A DNA stretch of 64,000 nucleotides, taken from assembly GCA_029959615.1 (NCBI GenBank), contig JASCOD010000014.1:24999-88998 (forward strand). The letters are read 5' to 3'. Every line of letters starts with the position of its first letter. Within the stretch, counting starts at the first letter, position 1. The position numbers and the translations under genes are program-made. The notes beneath the pieces are model-generated. The model was not told the origin of the DNA. It did not search any database and worked only from the letters and a program-made list of their open reading frames with translations. Of the stretch, positions 36,001-45,039 are shown piece by piece. This stretch comes from Flavobacteriaceae bacterium PS02338. Lineage in GTDB: Bacteria > Bacteroidota > Bacteroidia > Sphingobacteriales > Sphingobacteriaceae.

Positions 36001-38274
36001 TTATTTCTCCAGCACATCAACTTTTAATTGATTTTCATCTGCCAGATAGCGGTATTCAACTTCTAATGCTTTAAATACTACTAAGTGGGATATCAGATAA
36101 GCTAATGTACTTTCTGCGCCCTGATTGCGATTTACACCTAAGTTTTGTAGGCCGTCTGCACAACCTTTAGTTTCATGATCATATAGCGGCAGGTTTAAAC
36201 TGTTTTCGCCTAAAAACCATTGGTAACTCTGATACAAATTATGCATATGCTTTTCATCTTTTGTTACTTCGTAAGCTTTGAAGTAAACTAGAACCATCGC
36301 CATTGTTTCTATCGCTTGTTGGTCGTAAAGTGCCATCGGTTGATTTTTCTCCAGCCAACCATCATTTCCTACCGGATTTAAGAAACCGAAAGATAAAGTT
36401 TTGTTAGTTAAAAAATCAAGCGCCTCTAGTGCGATACTTAATGACTGTTCATCTTTGCTAATTTCATAGTGACAAAGTAAAGCTAAAGGTAAAAGTGCAT
36501 TATCGTAGGTAAGTTTATTTTCAAACCAATGCCAATCTCCGTCTATATTATTTTGATACGCGTTAATTAATGGGACGGCTAGTTGATTTAATTCCTCAGC
36601 AATAATAGTGTGACTAGGATTTACTTTCAGGTAATGACTAACACCAATCATTGTGTTTGCTACACCACGTAAGTGCTCAAGCTTGGCAAAATGCGGTACA
36701 GATTTTAAGAAAAGTTCTGCTGCAAACTCTTTGTAAGAATTATTAGGAGCGAAATTAATTAAGTAACCTAAAGACCAAATGGTCCTGCCAAAAGAATCTT
36801 CAGAACCTACTTCATCTAAATAATTACGGTTAAAGCTTAAGAAGTTTCTAAAGTTTCCATCCTCTTTCTGCATATATTGGATATAGCTGAGATAAATAGG
36901 TAACAAGTCTAAGGCTTCTTTACTTTTATATTGCTCAAAAGCCATTAAAGCCATGATTAAAGCTCTGGCATTATCATCTAAACAATAACCTTCTTTTAAA
37001 TTAGGAATTCCGTATTTGGCATGCTGGACAATTCCTGTATCATCAGTTAACCTACGAATATGTCCTAAATCGAAGGTGGGGATGGCATCTACATCAATAA
37101 TATTTTTATGTTCAAGATTGGCCTTTTCTTTATCTAAAATAGCTTTCTCTAAAACTTTGATATAGTTTTTACCTATAGTTGGCCAACGCAATGTTAATCC
37201 ATATTGATAAGCATTATATTTTAATTCATTCAGTTTTTCTGGTTGCGCTAATAAATCATTTACAATACCTGCTAATTGGATATTGTTTTTAAAATCGAAT
37301 AACAAACCACGTTTCTGAGCTAGTAATTCTTGTGCATGCCAATAAGGAGTAGAAATTACAGCTGCACCAGCTCCAACAGCATAAGATAAAGTTCCGCTGG
37401 TAATTTGTGCCTCATTTAAATAAGGTGTAATGTAAACGTCGGCAGCAGAAAGGTAATGATGCAATTCTTGTTCATCAACAAACTTATTCACAAACACCAA
37501 ATGATTTTCTACATTCAATTTCTTAGCTAATCGTTTTAAGCTATCGCGATATTCTTCTCCAGCATTTTTCACTACACCTGGATGCGTATTGCCCAAAACT
37601 ACGTACTTCACATCTGGATGACATTTCACAATTTCGGGTAGAGCTTCAACTACTGTTTCTAGCCCTTTTCCTCTACTAATTAAACCAAAAGTGAGTAGTA
37701 CTTTGCTATCTTTAAACGGATAAGCTTTTTTGATGGGGTTGTCTATAGCTGGTTCTAAATCCGGTACACCATGTTCAATGTATTTTATCTTTTCTTTTGG
37801 TACCTGATAAATGCTTGTTAAAAATCCGATAGCTTTTTGGCTCATCACAACAATGTTCGATGAACGTTTTGCTATTTGTTGGATAATGGTTTGTTGGATG
37901 TAAGTTGGTTGCTTAAGTACTGTATGTAGAATAGTAACTATAGGTTTATTAATTCTAGCCATTAAGGTTAATAAATATAGACCGCTTTCTCCACCATAAA
38001 TGCCAAATTCATGTTCAATAATACAAGCGTCTACTTGGCTGGTATTAATGTAGTCAGCTGCCCTTAAATAATCCTTTTGATTGCTTTGCCTAATGATGTA
38101 TTTTACATCGTTGGGATATTTGTAAGTGTCTAATTTTTCAGAATCGCTTAAGGCAATTACAAAACTATCTTTTGCAATGGTTTTATGTTGATTAATGGCA
38201 AGTGCTAGGTTAGCATTAAAAGTTGCAATGCCACATTCATTAGGTAGGGAGGTACTGATATAAGCTATTTTCAT
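36001..38274 (-). CDS. GT4 glycosyltransferase fused to an (alpha/alpha)6-toroid-like C-terminal domain
   Basis: 757 residues. Residues 1 to about 385 form a GT-B family 4 transferase: MKIAYISTSLPNECGIATFN, ACIIEHEFGIYGG, LLTFGLISRGKGLETVVEAL, SAADVYITPYLNEAQITSGT. The usual acidic EX7E stretch is modified. From about 410 on, the repeating helical part (LCLDDNARALIMALM-like, GNDGWLEKNQ, YDQQAIETMAM, NQGAESTLAYLISH) looks like the toroid of glycoside-processing enzymes. No membrane segment was seen, so it is probably cytoplasmic. It is convergent with GH130. The sugar and acceptor are unknown. Confidence 0.75.
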   Translation of the reverse strand: MKIAYISTSLPNECGIATFNANLALAINQHKTIAKDSFVIALSDSEKLDTYKYPNDVKYIIRQSNQKDYLRAADYINTSQVDACIIEHEFGIYGGESGLYLLTLMARINKPIVTILHTVLKQPTYIQQTIIQQIAKRSSNIVVMSQKAIGFLTSIYQVPKEKIKYIEHGVPDLEPAIDNPIKKAYPFKDSKVLLTFGLISRGKGLETVVEALPEIVKCHPDVKYVVLGNTHPGVVKNAGEEYRDSLKRLAKKLNVENHLVFVNKFVDEQELHHYLSAADVYITPYLNEAQITSGTLSYAVGAGAAVISTPYWHAQELLAQKRGLLFDFKNNIQLAGIVNDLLAQPEKLNELKYNAYQYGLTLRWPTIGKNYIKVLEKAILDKEKANLEHKNIIDVDAIPTFDLGHIRRLTDDTGIVQHAKYGIPNLKEGYCLDDNARALIMALMAFEQYKSKEALDLLPIYLSYIQYMQKEDGNFRNFLSFNRNYLDEVGSEDSFGRTIWSLGYLINFAPNNSYKEFAAELFLKSVPHFAKLEHLRGVANTMIGVSHYLKVNPSHTIIAEELNQLAVPLINAYQNNIDGDWHWFENKLTYDNALLPLALLCHYEISKDEQSLSIALEALDFLTNKTLSFGFLNPVGNDGWLEKNQPMALYDQQAIETMAMVLVYFKAYEVTKDEKHMHNLYQSYQWFLGENSLNLPLYDHETKGCADGLQNLGVNRNQGAESTLAYLISHLVVFKALEVEYRYLADENQLKVDVLEK

Positions 38275-38336
38275 CTTAATTGACTTGTTTAGTTACTGCA
38301 TAATCTATTGATGCAACAAATGTTTCTGGTAAAAGT

Positions 38337-38915
38337 TTATTTTGCATGGTCTTTTATCTTTCTTATGGCATTTAGATGTGAATTGATAACCGGTACCATT
38401 TTATTAGCAAAGGCTGTCAAATCTGGGTCGGTACCTTTTCTAGCCTGATGTTCCATAAAAGCTAATACTTTAACATGATTTTGCTCCATTAAATCAGCGT
38501 ATTTCTTATCGAAATCTGCACCATTTTTTTCGCTGAGCTTTGTGATTTCTTTTTGATGTGCGGCACTTATAGCTGTTGGAAGCGTAATATTCTTACTTTT
38601 GGCTAAAATCATCAGCTCGTCGTGATCAGTGCCGTGATCTTTTAGCATCATATTAGCATAAGCTTTGATTGCTTCATTATTAGTTTTGCTAATGGCTAAA
38701 TTTGCGAAAGAAATCTCTGCTAAACAGGCATCTGCAGCATTGGTTGCAAACTCTGCTTCGTTATCGCGAACAGTGATTATATCTGCTGCCGTAGTCGAAG
38801 TATCTTTAGTACCGTTGATACTATCTGCTAGTTCCTTGGCATCTTTCGGCTGTGAATTACAAGCTATCATTAGTGTAAAGGCGATGCTATAAAAGAGAAA
38901 GAGTAAATTTTTCAT
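38337..38915 (-). CDS. DUF4142-family lipoprotein
   Basis: 192 residues from the ATG at 38915, chosen because it begins a lipoprotein signal peptide (MKNLLFLFYSIAFTLMIACN, lipobox MIAC). The frame is open to 38945. The domain is helical, with AKELADSINGTKD then the DUF4142 pattern NAADACLAEISFANLAISKT, MLKDHGTDHDELM and MEHQARKGTDPDLTAFANKM. The function of DUF4142 is unproven; members appear among stress-induced envelope proteins. Confidence 0.82.
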   Translation of the reverse strand: MKNLLFLFYSIAFTLMIACNSQPKDAKELADSINGTKDTSTTAADIITVRDNEAEFATNAADACLAEISFANLAISKTNNEAIKAYANMMLKDHGTDHDELMILAKSKNITLPTAISAAHQKEITKLSEKNGADFDKKYADLMEQNHVKVLAFMEHQARKGTDPDLTAFANKMVPVINSHLNAIRKIKDHAK

Positions 38916-38997
38916 GATATTTTTATTAATTGCAGATAGCGACATAAGAAAAACTTATGCCGCTATTGCTCGTTAACCTTATGCTTTATACTGGTAT

Positions 38998-39513
38998 TTA
39001 GGCTGCTGCTACATTAGCCTCAGACATGGCAATTTCGGTAAGCTTTCCGTCTGTTTCTTTTTCTTGATCCAATGTAGTTTGCAGTAGTTTTCTTGCTTCC
39101 TCGTGCTCCATTAAAGTGGCATAAGTTACCAAACACCCGTAGCTGGCAATTTCATAATGTTCTACCTTTTGTGCTGCAGAAATTAGAGCTGCGTCCAAGG
39201 CTTCGTCGCCTTCAAATTCTTCAATAATTTCTTCTGCTTCCTCTAGCAGGCCTTCCATTGCTTTGCATTTTTTTGCTCTTGCAGTTAGGCCAATGCTTGA
39301 GAAAACCTGTTTTAGCCTTTCTATTTGTTCTTCCGTTTCTGCATGGTGAGCAGTGAATGCACTTTTTAGATTCTCGCCAACTGCTTTATCTGCCATTTTC
39401 TTCAAACCTTTTAAAAGTTGTTTTTCAGCACCTAGAATGTCTTTAAGTTCATCAACAAATAACTCATGCAAGTGTGCATTCGGCATACTTTTGCCATCTT
39501 TTTCACTTTTCAT
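38998..39513 (-). CDS. DUF892 / YciE-YciF ferritin-like protein
   Basis: 171 residues from ATG; an internal ATG at M10 (MPNAHLHELF) is an alternative start. Four-helix layout with HLHELFVDELKDILGAEKQL, HHAETEEQIERLKQVF, ALISAAQKVEHYEIASYGCL and a C-terminal DQEKETDGKLTEIA. The HxET and QKVEHYE motifs are the presumed metal-site residues. The family is induced by envelope and osmotic stress. It is adjacent to the DUF4142 lipoprotein, probably the same stress regulon. Confidence 0.88.
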   Translation of the reverse strand: MKSEKDGKSMPNAHLHELFVDELKDILGAEKQLLKGLKKMADKAVGENLKSAFTAHHAETEEQIERLKQVFSSIGLTARAKKCKAMEGLLEEAEEIIEEFEGDEALDAALISAAQKVEHYEIASYGCLVTYATLMEHEEARKLLQTTLDQEKETDGKLTEIAMSEANVAAA

Positions 39514-39704
39514 AATAATTTAATTTTTTAGTGGATATGTTTTGATTTGTATCCATAAAAAGAAAACTGAATGAGTTTTGTTTCGCAATAGCTATAAACA
39601 GGTATTTTAATAAATTTATGTAGGTACTAATACCTGATTTAAATTTTATTTGAACTATTGCTTAGCACCTGTGCTTATTGATGTGTTAAAATAAAGTTGG
39701 AATT

Positions 39705-39881
39705 ATGGCTGAATATTCAGAAAAGGCAGGCAAGAAAGTAGAACAAGCCATGCATGAAATGAAAGAAGGTAAATTGAAGACAGGTATGAGTAGGAAAGTA
39801 ATGTCTAAAAAACAGGATATTGCAATTGGTTTATCAGAAGCAAAGCAAGTAGGTGCTAAAGTTCCAAAGAAAAAATATTAG
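39705..39881 (+). CDS. Small basic protein of the DUF6496 type, 58 residues
   Basis: ATG to TAG, starting MAEYSEKAGKKVEQAMHEMK and continuing through KTGMSRKVMSKKQDIAIGLS to the end KVPKKKY. It is lysine-rich and resembles the small DUF6496 proteins near stress genes, though I assign that from memory. It is oppositely oriented to the small charged gene just downstream. Confidence 0.75.
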   Translation: MAEYSEKAGKKVEQAMHEMKEGKLKTGMSRKVMSKKQDIAIGLSEAKQVGAKVPKKKY

Positions 39882-39922
39882 TTAAACTAAGTTTAGTTTA
39901 GGGGCAAAATAGACGTCTAATT

Positions 39923-40096
39923 TTACAGGTCTTGCTTAGTCTCATTTTTATCAGAAAGAATAAATTCATCAACCTTAGCTTTCAGCTCATTTAACTTGGT
40001 CTCGGTTTCCTTAGCTTTAGCCCTTAAAACTTTAGATTTTTCTAACAAGCTATCCGTCTCTTGTTTGTTTTTGTCTGTATGCGCTCCCATATCCAT
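39923..40096 (-). CDS. Small coiled-coil-like protein, 57 residues
   Basis: ATG at 40096 (MDMGAHTDKNKQETDSLLEK) to TAA. The middle LRAKAKETETKLNELKAKVD is a heptad-patterned charged helix. The long forward frame across this stretch lacks such pattern and starts inside it. Function unknown. It lies among other small stress-region proteins. Confidence 0.6.
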   Translation of the reverse strand: MDMGAHTDKNKQETDSLLEKSKVLRAKAKETETKLNELKAKVDEFILSDKNETKQDL

Positions 40097-40238
40097 TCTG
40101 TTTGTTTCAAATGTAATTCTTTATAAGGGTTTTGAACGTATTCAATATCAAAACGGGTATTTGCAAAGTAAAGTACTTGTTATGTCTAGTATAAATCATT
40201 AAGATGTACATTTTTAATGCTTTAAATGATGGAATGTT

Positions 40239-40433
40239 ATGCTTTCGTCAGTAATTGCACATATCACTTATCAGCTAGAAAGGGAAGCGTTAATAGTTGT
40301 CTTTCTATCGGGTGAGGTGTATTTATATGAAAATGTTTCCGAGAAAATATATAAAGAATTCAAGGCATCTATTTCAAAAGGAAATTACCTCAATCGAAAA
40401 ATCAAAAAGTTATTCACAGCTAAAAAGATATAA
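40239..40433 (+). CDS. KTSC-domain protein, 64 residues
   Basis: MLSSVIAHITYQLEREALIV with strand pattern GEVYLYENV, then helix KIYKEFKASISKGNYLNRKI, which is the KTSC domain layout (beta strands then the KxSxGxYxN-like turn). The KTSC domain is often fused to or encoded with RNA- and tRNA-related proteins, but no target is visible here. Confidence 0.7.
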   Translation: MLSSVIAHITYQLEREALIVVFLSGEVYLYENVSEKIYKEFKASISKGNYLNRKIKKLFTAKKI

Positions 40434-40573
40434 TTAGACTTTGCGTTAAATACGGTTTTAGAAAGTTAAATACCTAATTATTGAGGTTTCTGGAACTTTT
40501 TATGTTTTTATCGATTAACTAATGTGGTGGCGAAAAGCTCAAACATTAATAAAAAAATTAAAGCCTTAAAGTT

Positions 40574-40930
40574 ATGGAAATTCAATTTGAACAAAACAGA
40601 GATTTCAACCAATCTCACAGAGATGATCATCAAAATAATGAACACAATGAAAAAGAAGGACCACAAGGGAAAGAAGGAGATCCGAACCAACATTTAGTAA
40701 AACGTGAGGAATTGGATAATGAGGAGAAAGAACTGGACAGAAGGCCAGCAGATACTACAGATGGTGCCAAAGAAGATGAGGGAGATTCAACTTCATCAGC
40801 AATTCCGGGTGTGCAAAGCGACAATCAGAATTCTACTCGCAATAGTAGCAAGCCAAATGGAGAAGATCCAAATCACAATGCTGAGGTAGAAAATAAAGAA
40901 GATAAGGAGAAACACGATGGAATCGAATAA
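40574..40930 (+). CDS. Intrinsically disordered acidic protein
   Basis: 118 residues dominated by E, D, N, K, Q and S, with no hydrophobic core (NRDFNQSHRDDHQNNEHNEK, ADTTDGAKEDEGD, NSTRNSSKPNGEDP). The last 14 bases overlap the start of the DUF2383 gene in a different frame, so the two are probably translationally coupled. It resembles small hydrophilic stress proteins of the LEA type, but no family was recognised. Confidence 0.65.
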   Translation: MEIQFEQNRDFNQSHRDDHQNNEHNEKEGPQGKEGDPNQHLVKREELDNEEKELDRRPADTTDGAKEDEGDSTSSAIPGVQSDNQNSTRNSSKPNGEDPNHNAEVENKEDKEKHDGIE

Positions 40931-41372
40931 AACAGTAATTGACGACTTAAAAAGTTTGGTGAATATTGTAAATGATGGAAAGGAAGGTTATTTATCTGCA
41001 AGTGACGTTACTGATAGTTTAGAGCTTAAAGATTTGTTCCTACGATTGGCCTCGCAACGTGTAGGTTACGCCAACGAGCTAAAAAGCCATATTGCCTTAC
41101 ATGGTGGTGAAAGTGAGAATGAAGGAGGAGGGGTTTTGGGTGCTTTACATAGAACCTGGATTGATATCAAGCAAGCGTTGAGCAGTAAGGAAGACGAAGC
41201 TGTTTTAGGTGCTATTGAAACGGGAGAAAAAGTCGCAATTGAGAAATACGATAAGGTGATTGAAGACTATGCCCATCATGCAGACCACATTACTTTGTTG
41301 CAAAAACAACGAACCGGTATTTTAGAAGCATTAAAGGAAATTGAAACTTATCATATCCGTTTGGAAAGATAA
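40917..41372 (+). CDS. DUF2383 / PA2169-family four-helix protein
   Basis: 151 residues: helix VIDDLKSLVNIVNDGKEGYL, helix LKDLFLRLASQRVGYANELK, a Gly-rich loop (GGESENEGGGVLGALHRTW), and helix VAIEKYDKVIEDYAHHADHI. These are the hallmarks of the PA2169/DUF2383 family, a ferritin-like bundle of unknown function found with stress proteins. Coupled to the disordered-protein gene. Confidence 0.85.
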   Translation: MESNKTVIDDLKSLVNIVNDGKEGYLSASDVTDSLELKDLFLRLASQRVGYANELKSHIALHGGESENEGGGVLGALHRTWIDIKQALSSKEDEAVLGAIETGEKVAIEKYDKVIEDYAHHADHITLLQKQRTGILEALKEIETYHIRLER

Positions 41373-41383
41373 ATTAGACGATG

Positions 41384-43135
41384 TTACAGCGGGAATTGGA
41401 TTTGGATAATAGTTTGCTGCGGTACGGAAATGATTTCGATTTTACCATGCAGTAATTTTATTTTAGCTTCTATTGTTTTCAATCCAATTCCTTTATCTTT
41501 TCTATCCACGGTATTAAAGCCTTTTCCGTTATCTTTAACGGTCACAAGCACTTGATCTTTTTGTACAGTAAGATTTATCCGTGCAAGTTTGGCTTCTGAA
41601 TGCTTCATTATGTTCAAGGCCAATTCCTGAATAATTCTGTATATAGCGAGTTGTAAATACTTATCCAAAGGCAAGTCAAGTCCAGAGAAAGTGCAGTTGA
41701 AATGTGTTTTTCCTTTTAGCTGAGCGCAAATATCTTTTATGCTCGCCTTTAATCCAAAATCTTCCAAAATAGAAGGCATCAACTCATGAGATATTCTCCT
41801 GCTTTCTTGAATGCACATTCCGAGCAGTTCTTTTGAGCGATTTAATACTCTAATATTTTCTTCATAAGCTTCATCATCATCAATTTTTAAGCGTTCTAAA
41901 TTTGTTTTTACCCCATAAAGTACTTGCCCTAAACCGTTGTGCAGGGTTTCAGAAATTCGCTGTCTTTCTTCTTCTTGTGCATTTAAAGAAGCTTTCAGTA
42001 TTTCCTTTTGCTGTTTTTTCTCTAATTCTTTTAACTCATTTTGACGTAACACCTCTTCTGCATTTTTTCTTGCTGTTACATCGTTGAATAATACACCAAC
42101 TATATTTTCACCCAATTCTAATATTGGAAAAGCTTCTACTTCATACCATCCATTAATGAGTTTAGCGGGCAATTCAAAATGAGCAGATTTTTGTGTTCGG
42201 ACAATATCTCCATAAATTTTATACCAATGGTTTTCGTGAGATGGCGATATTTCAGTCATGTTTCTGCCTTCATATTCAGTGATGCCTGTTTGTTTCTCAA
42301 AAGCTGGATTGGCTTCTACAAAACGATAATCTACCGCATTGTCTTCTTTATCCCAAATGACTTCGATAATGCAAAAACCTTGGTTAATGGAGTTAAAAAG
42401 CGATTTGTATTTATTTCTCAGCTCTGCGTTAAAAGCATCTTGGGTATTCTTTAAGTTGGTGATGTCTCTGCTGATCTCGATCACACTTTCAACTTTTCCG
42501 TTTATGGTAAGTTCTGGAGATAATTTTATATCATAAAAGACTTCTTTATCTGTGTTGGTAAATGGAATAATTATAGTTTGAGAATTCCCGTTATCAATTA
42601 CGTTGTTGGCTTTTTTGATTAATGAGCTCACATCAGTACCTGGCCAAATTTCCTGGTGAGTTTTACCCAAAGCGTTTGCTAACGAGGTGCCAGCAGTTAG
42701 CTCAAAGGCGGCATTGCCATAACTCAGTTTTAAATCGCTTGTCCATTTGGTAACTATGTCGGGTGTGTTTTCTACTAATGTTTTGTAGAGATTTTCGTTG
42801 TGTTTGTCTTGTTCTATGCAACTAAAGGTGATGATAACCCCGTCAGGCAGTGGTGTAACGGTAAGTTTAATCCAGCTTTGGGTGTAAATTGAGATATATT
42901 CAAATGTAATTTCTATTTTTTGAATGATTGCCTTATTAACTTCTTCATAATAATTGGTTTTAACCGATTTGGGAAATAATACCCAAACGTTCTTGCCCAG
43001 CATCTCTTCCCTCGTCATTTTAAAGAAAAGTAAAGCCTTATCATTAACGTAGCTAAAATTTGCATCGTTATCTAGCATGTAACAAGCCAAAGGAATGGCA
43101 TTTAGAATTAGTGCAGTGTTTGGCGAGTTAGACAT
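41384..43135 (-). CDS. Multi-PAS sensor histidine kinase (HisKA_3), cytoplasmic
   Basis: 583 residues with no transmembrane helices. Three PAS-like domains lie at about 8-110, 120-235 and 250-360 (ALILNAIPLACYMLDNDANF, ENTPDIVTKWTSDL, SINQGFCIIEVIWDKEDN). Phosphoacceptor His lies in RQRISETLHNGLGQVLYG (about 394), and the HATPase has ELALNIMKHSEAKLA and DNGKGFN ... KGIGLKTIEAK. Same HisKA_3 class as the kinase at 32304, with a more elaborate sensor. The likely partner is the divergent regulator at 43514. The signal is unknown. Confidence 0.88.
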   Translation of the reverse strand: MSNSPNTALILNAIPLACYMLDNDANFSYVNDKALLFFKMTREEMLGKNVWVLFPKSVKTNYYEEVNKAIIQKIEITFEYISIYTQSWIKLTVTPLPDGVIITFSCIEQDKHNENLYKTLVENTPDIVTKWTSDLKLSYGNAAFELTAGTSLANALGKTHQEIWPGTDVSSLIKKANNVIDNGNSQTIIIPFTNTDKEVFYDIKLSPELTINGKVESVIEISRDITNLKNTQDAFNAELRNKYKSLFNSINQGFCIIEVIWDKEDNAVDYRFVEANPAFEKQTGITEYEGRNMTEISPSHENHWYKIYGDIVRTQKSAHFELPAKLINGWYEVEAFPILELGENIVGVLFNDVTARKNAEEVLRQNELKELEKKQQKEILKASLNAQEEERQRISETLHNGLGQVLYGVKTNLERLKIDDDEAYEENIRVLNRSKELLGMCIQESRRISHELMPSILEDFGLKASIKDICAQLKGKTHFNCTFSGLDLPLDKYLQLAIYRIIQELALNIMKHSEAKLARINLTVQKDQVLVTVKDNGKGFNTVDRKDKGIGLKTIEAKIKLLHGKIEIISVPQQTIIQIQFPL

Positions 43136-43513
43136 TTGTTTGGCGAAGTATTTAGGTTAAACATCTAACGTAAAAATAAGTTCTAAAAGTTGTAATTATT
43201 ATTGAGTTATGCAGATGTATTTAAAATTTTTAAAACAAAATCATACGCTTTAACTTATATAGTGGTAAAAGTTGGTAGGGCATCCTTAGTATAGTGAAAT
43301 GCGATGGAGTAAATCAAGATTACAACCAAATAATTGGCATTCAAATGATAAACTGAGAGGGTATTTGTACGGGTTTAATTTTGTATAATACTTGTTTTTG
43401 AGTTGTAAATTAGGTTATAGGGTTTAGGACTGCTTTGATACCAATTTAATATTGATAGTTTATATAATTTCGGCCTTTTGGAAAAATCACTCACAATAAA
43501 ACATAGTGCAAGA
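43136..43513. promoter_or_regulatory. Divergent intergenic region between kinase and regulator genes
   Basis: About 380 AT-rich bases with no credible ORF or repeat. On the plus strand TAATTTTG at 43376-43383 matches TAnnTTTG and could serve the regulator gene with a long leader. No further structure was seen by eye. Confidence 0.4.
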
Positions 43514-44161
43514 ATGGTAAACATCTTATTAGCTGAAGACCACAATATTGTTAGAAACGGCATCAAAATGCTTTTAGAATCTGATGGAAATATTAAGGTT
43601 CATGGAGAGGCTGTGAATGGTGTAGAAGCAATGAAGCTGCTTGCTTCTGGTGAGGTAGATATGATTTTAGCAGATATCAATATGCCAGGAATGGATGGAA
43701 TGCAGCTACTTAGAGAGGTTAAAGCGAAATATCCGAAAATAAAAGTGATGATGCTCTCTATGCATGACCATGAAAAGTACATCATCGAAGCTTTTAAAAA
43801 TGGGGCCGAAGGTTATTTATTGAAGAATATCGGCGCTGAAGAATTGATTTTCGCAGTGAAGTTTGTAAACCAAGGACGTAAATACCTTTGCGCAGAACTT
43901 ACCATGTCGCTTATGGACACATTATTACAAAGTAAGCAGTTCCTTATGTCTATGCCAGATAATGAAATTGATTTTTCATTAAGAGAGCTGGAGATTCTAC
44001 AGTTGATAGCTGAAGGGCTAACCAATTTAGAAATGTCGGAGAAACTGTTTTTAAGTAAGCGAACTATAGAAGGACATAGACAAAGTTTGCTGGATAAGAC
44101 GAATTCGAAAAATTCTGCTGCATTGATCCGTTACGGTGTATTGCATGGTCTAATTCAATAG
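43514..44161 (+). CDS. NarL/LuxR-type response regulator
   Basis: 215 residues from the ATG at 43514 (MVNILLAEDHNIVRNGIKML); the upstream TTG at 43478 adds an unconserved lead. Phosphoacceptor Asp in MILADINMPGMDGMQ, Ser in MMLSMHD, Lys in YLLKNIG. LuxR HTH from about 150 (FSLRELEILQLIAEGLTNLE, MSEKLFLSKRTIEGHRQSLL). Close paralogue of the regulator at 33409. Divergent from the multi-PAS kinase. Confidence 0.9.
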   Translation: MVNILLAEDHNIVRNGIKMLLESDGNIKVHGEAVNGVEAMKLLASGEVDMILADINMPGMDGMQLLREVKAKYPKIKVMMLSMHDHEKYIIEAFKNGAEGYLLKNIGAEELIFAVKFVNQGRKYLCAELTMSLMDTLLQSKQFLMSMPDNEIDFSLRELEILQLIAEGLTNLEMSEKLFLSKRTIEGHRQSLLDKTNSKNSAALIRYGVLHGLIQ

Positions 44162-44272
44162 CCATCATTTCTTAAAACCTTTCCCTTTTCCTAATGTTTT
44201 TTTACTGGCTTTGCAGTAGTTTGTTCAATTTCTGCAATCACTTGTCTTTGGATAAACTAAATAGAAAAAACA

Positions 44273-45037
44273 ATGAAATCAATTTGGAAAGGTGCTATTG
44301 GATTTGGTTTGGTAAATATTCCAGTGAAATTATTTTCGGCAGTACAAAACAGTACGCTCGATTTGGATATGCTAGACGGCAAAGATTTATCGAGGATTAA
44401 ATTCCATCGTGTAAATGAACGTAGCGGTAAGGAAGTGCCTTATGAGCGCATTGTAAAAGGCTTTTTGCTCAAAGATAATTACGTGATTTTGGAGGAAGAA
44501 GATTTTGCTAGTGCATTACCAGAAAAAAACAAACTCATCGAGTTGGAAAGCTTTGTAGATATTATAGATATCAACCCAATTTATTACGAAACCTCTTATT
44601 ATACACAACCCGAACCGCAAGGTAAAAAAGCCTATTCGTTATTGCTTAAGGCTTTGCAGAAAAGTAAGAAAGCTGGTTTAGCTCGCTTTGTACTCAGAAG
44701 TAGTGAGAATCTTTGTGTGATCCATCCTTTGAATAATATGCTGGTAATTACCAAAATTAGGTTTGAGGAAGAAATTAGAAGTGTTAAAGATTTAGAAATC
44801 GACGCAGTAACTATAAAACCTAAAGAGTTAGAAGTTGGTATGGCATTAATTAAACAATATAGTGCCGATTTCGATATTACAGCTTTTAAGGATGAGTATA
44901 GCAAAGAGTTGATGAAAATTATACGAGCTAAAGCCAAAGGTAAAAAAGTAGTAGTTAAAAAAATGCAGCCAGAAAAACGTGTGAGTGACGATTTATACGA
45001 GCAATTGATGCAAAGCCTAAGTAAGAAAGGAGCTTAA
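44273..45037 (+). CDS. ku: Non-homologous end-joining protein Ku
   Basis: 254 residues: MKSIWKGAIGFGLVNIPVKL with the Ku beta-barrel bridge, then KFHRVNERSGKEVPYERIVK, LKDNYVILEEEDFASALPEK and a C-terminal basic tail (KAKGKKVVVKKMQPEK). Bacterial Ku forms a homodimer that encircles broken DNA ends and recruits LigD, whose gene starts two bases after the Ku stop. The pair is a complete NHEJ system. Confidence 0.95.
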   Translation: MKSIWKGAIGFGLVNIPVKLFSAVQNSTLDLDMLDGKDLSRIKFHRVNERSGKEVPYERIVKGFLLKDNYVILEEEDFASALPEKNKLIELESFVDIIDINPIYYETSYYTQPEPQGKKAYSLLLKALQKSKKAGLARFVLRSSENLCVIHPLNNMLVITKIRFEEEIRSVKDLEIDAVTIKPKELEVGMALIKQYSADFDITAFKDEYSKELMKIIRAKAKGKKVVVKKMQPEKRVSDDLYEQLMQSLSKKGA

Positions 45038-45039
45038 AT

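Noticed and set aside
39996..40202. 68-codon forward frame
   Set aside because: Opposite strand of the charged coiled-coil-like gene at 39923-40096.
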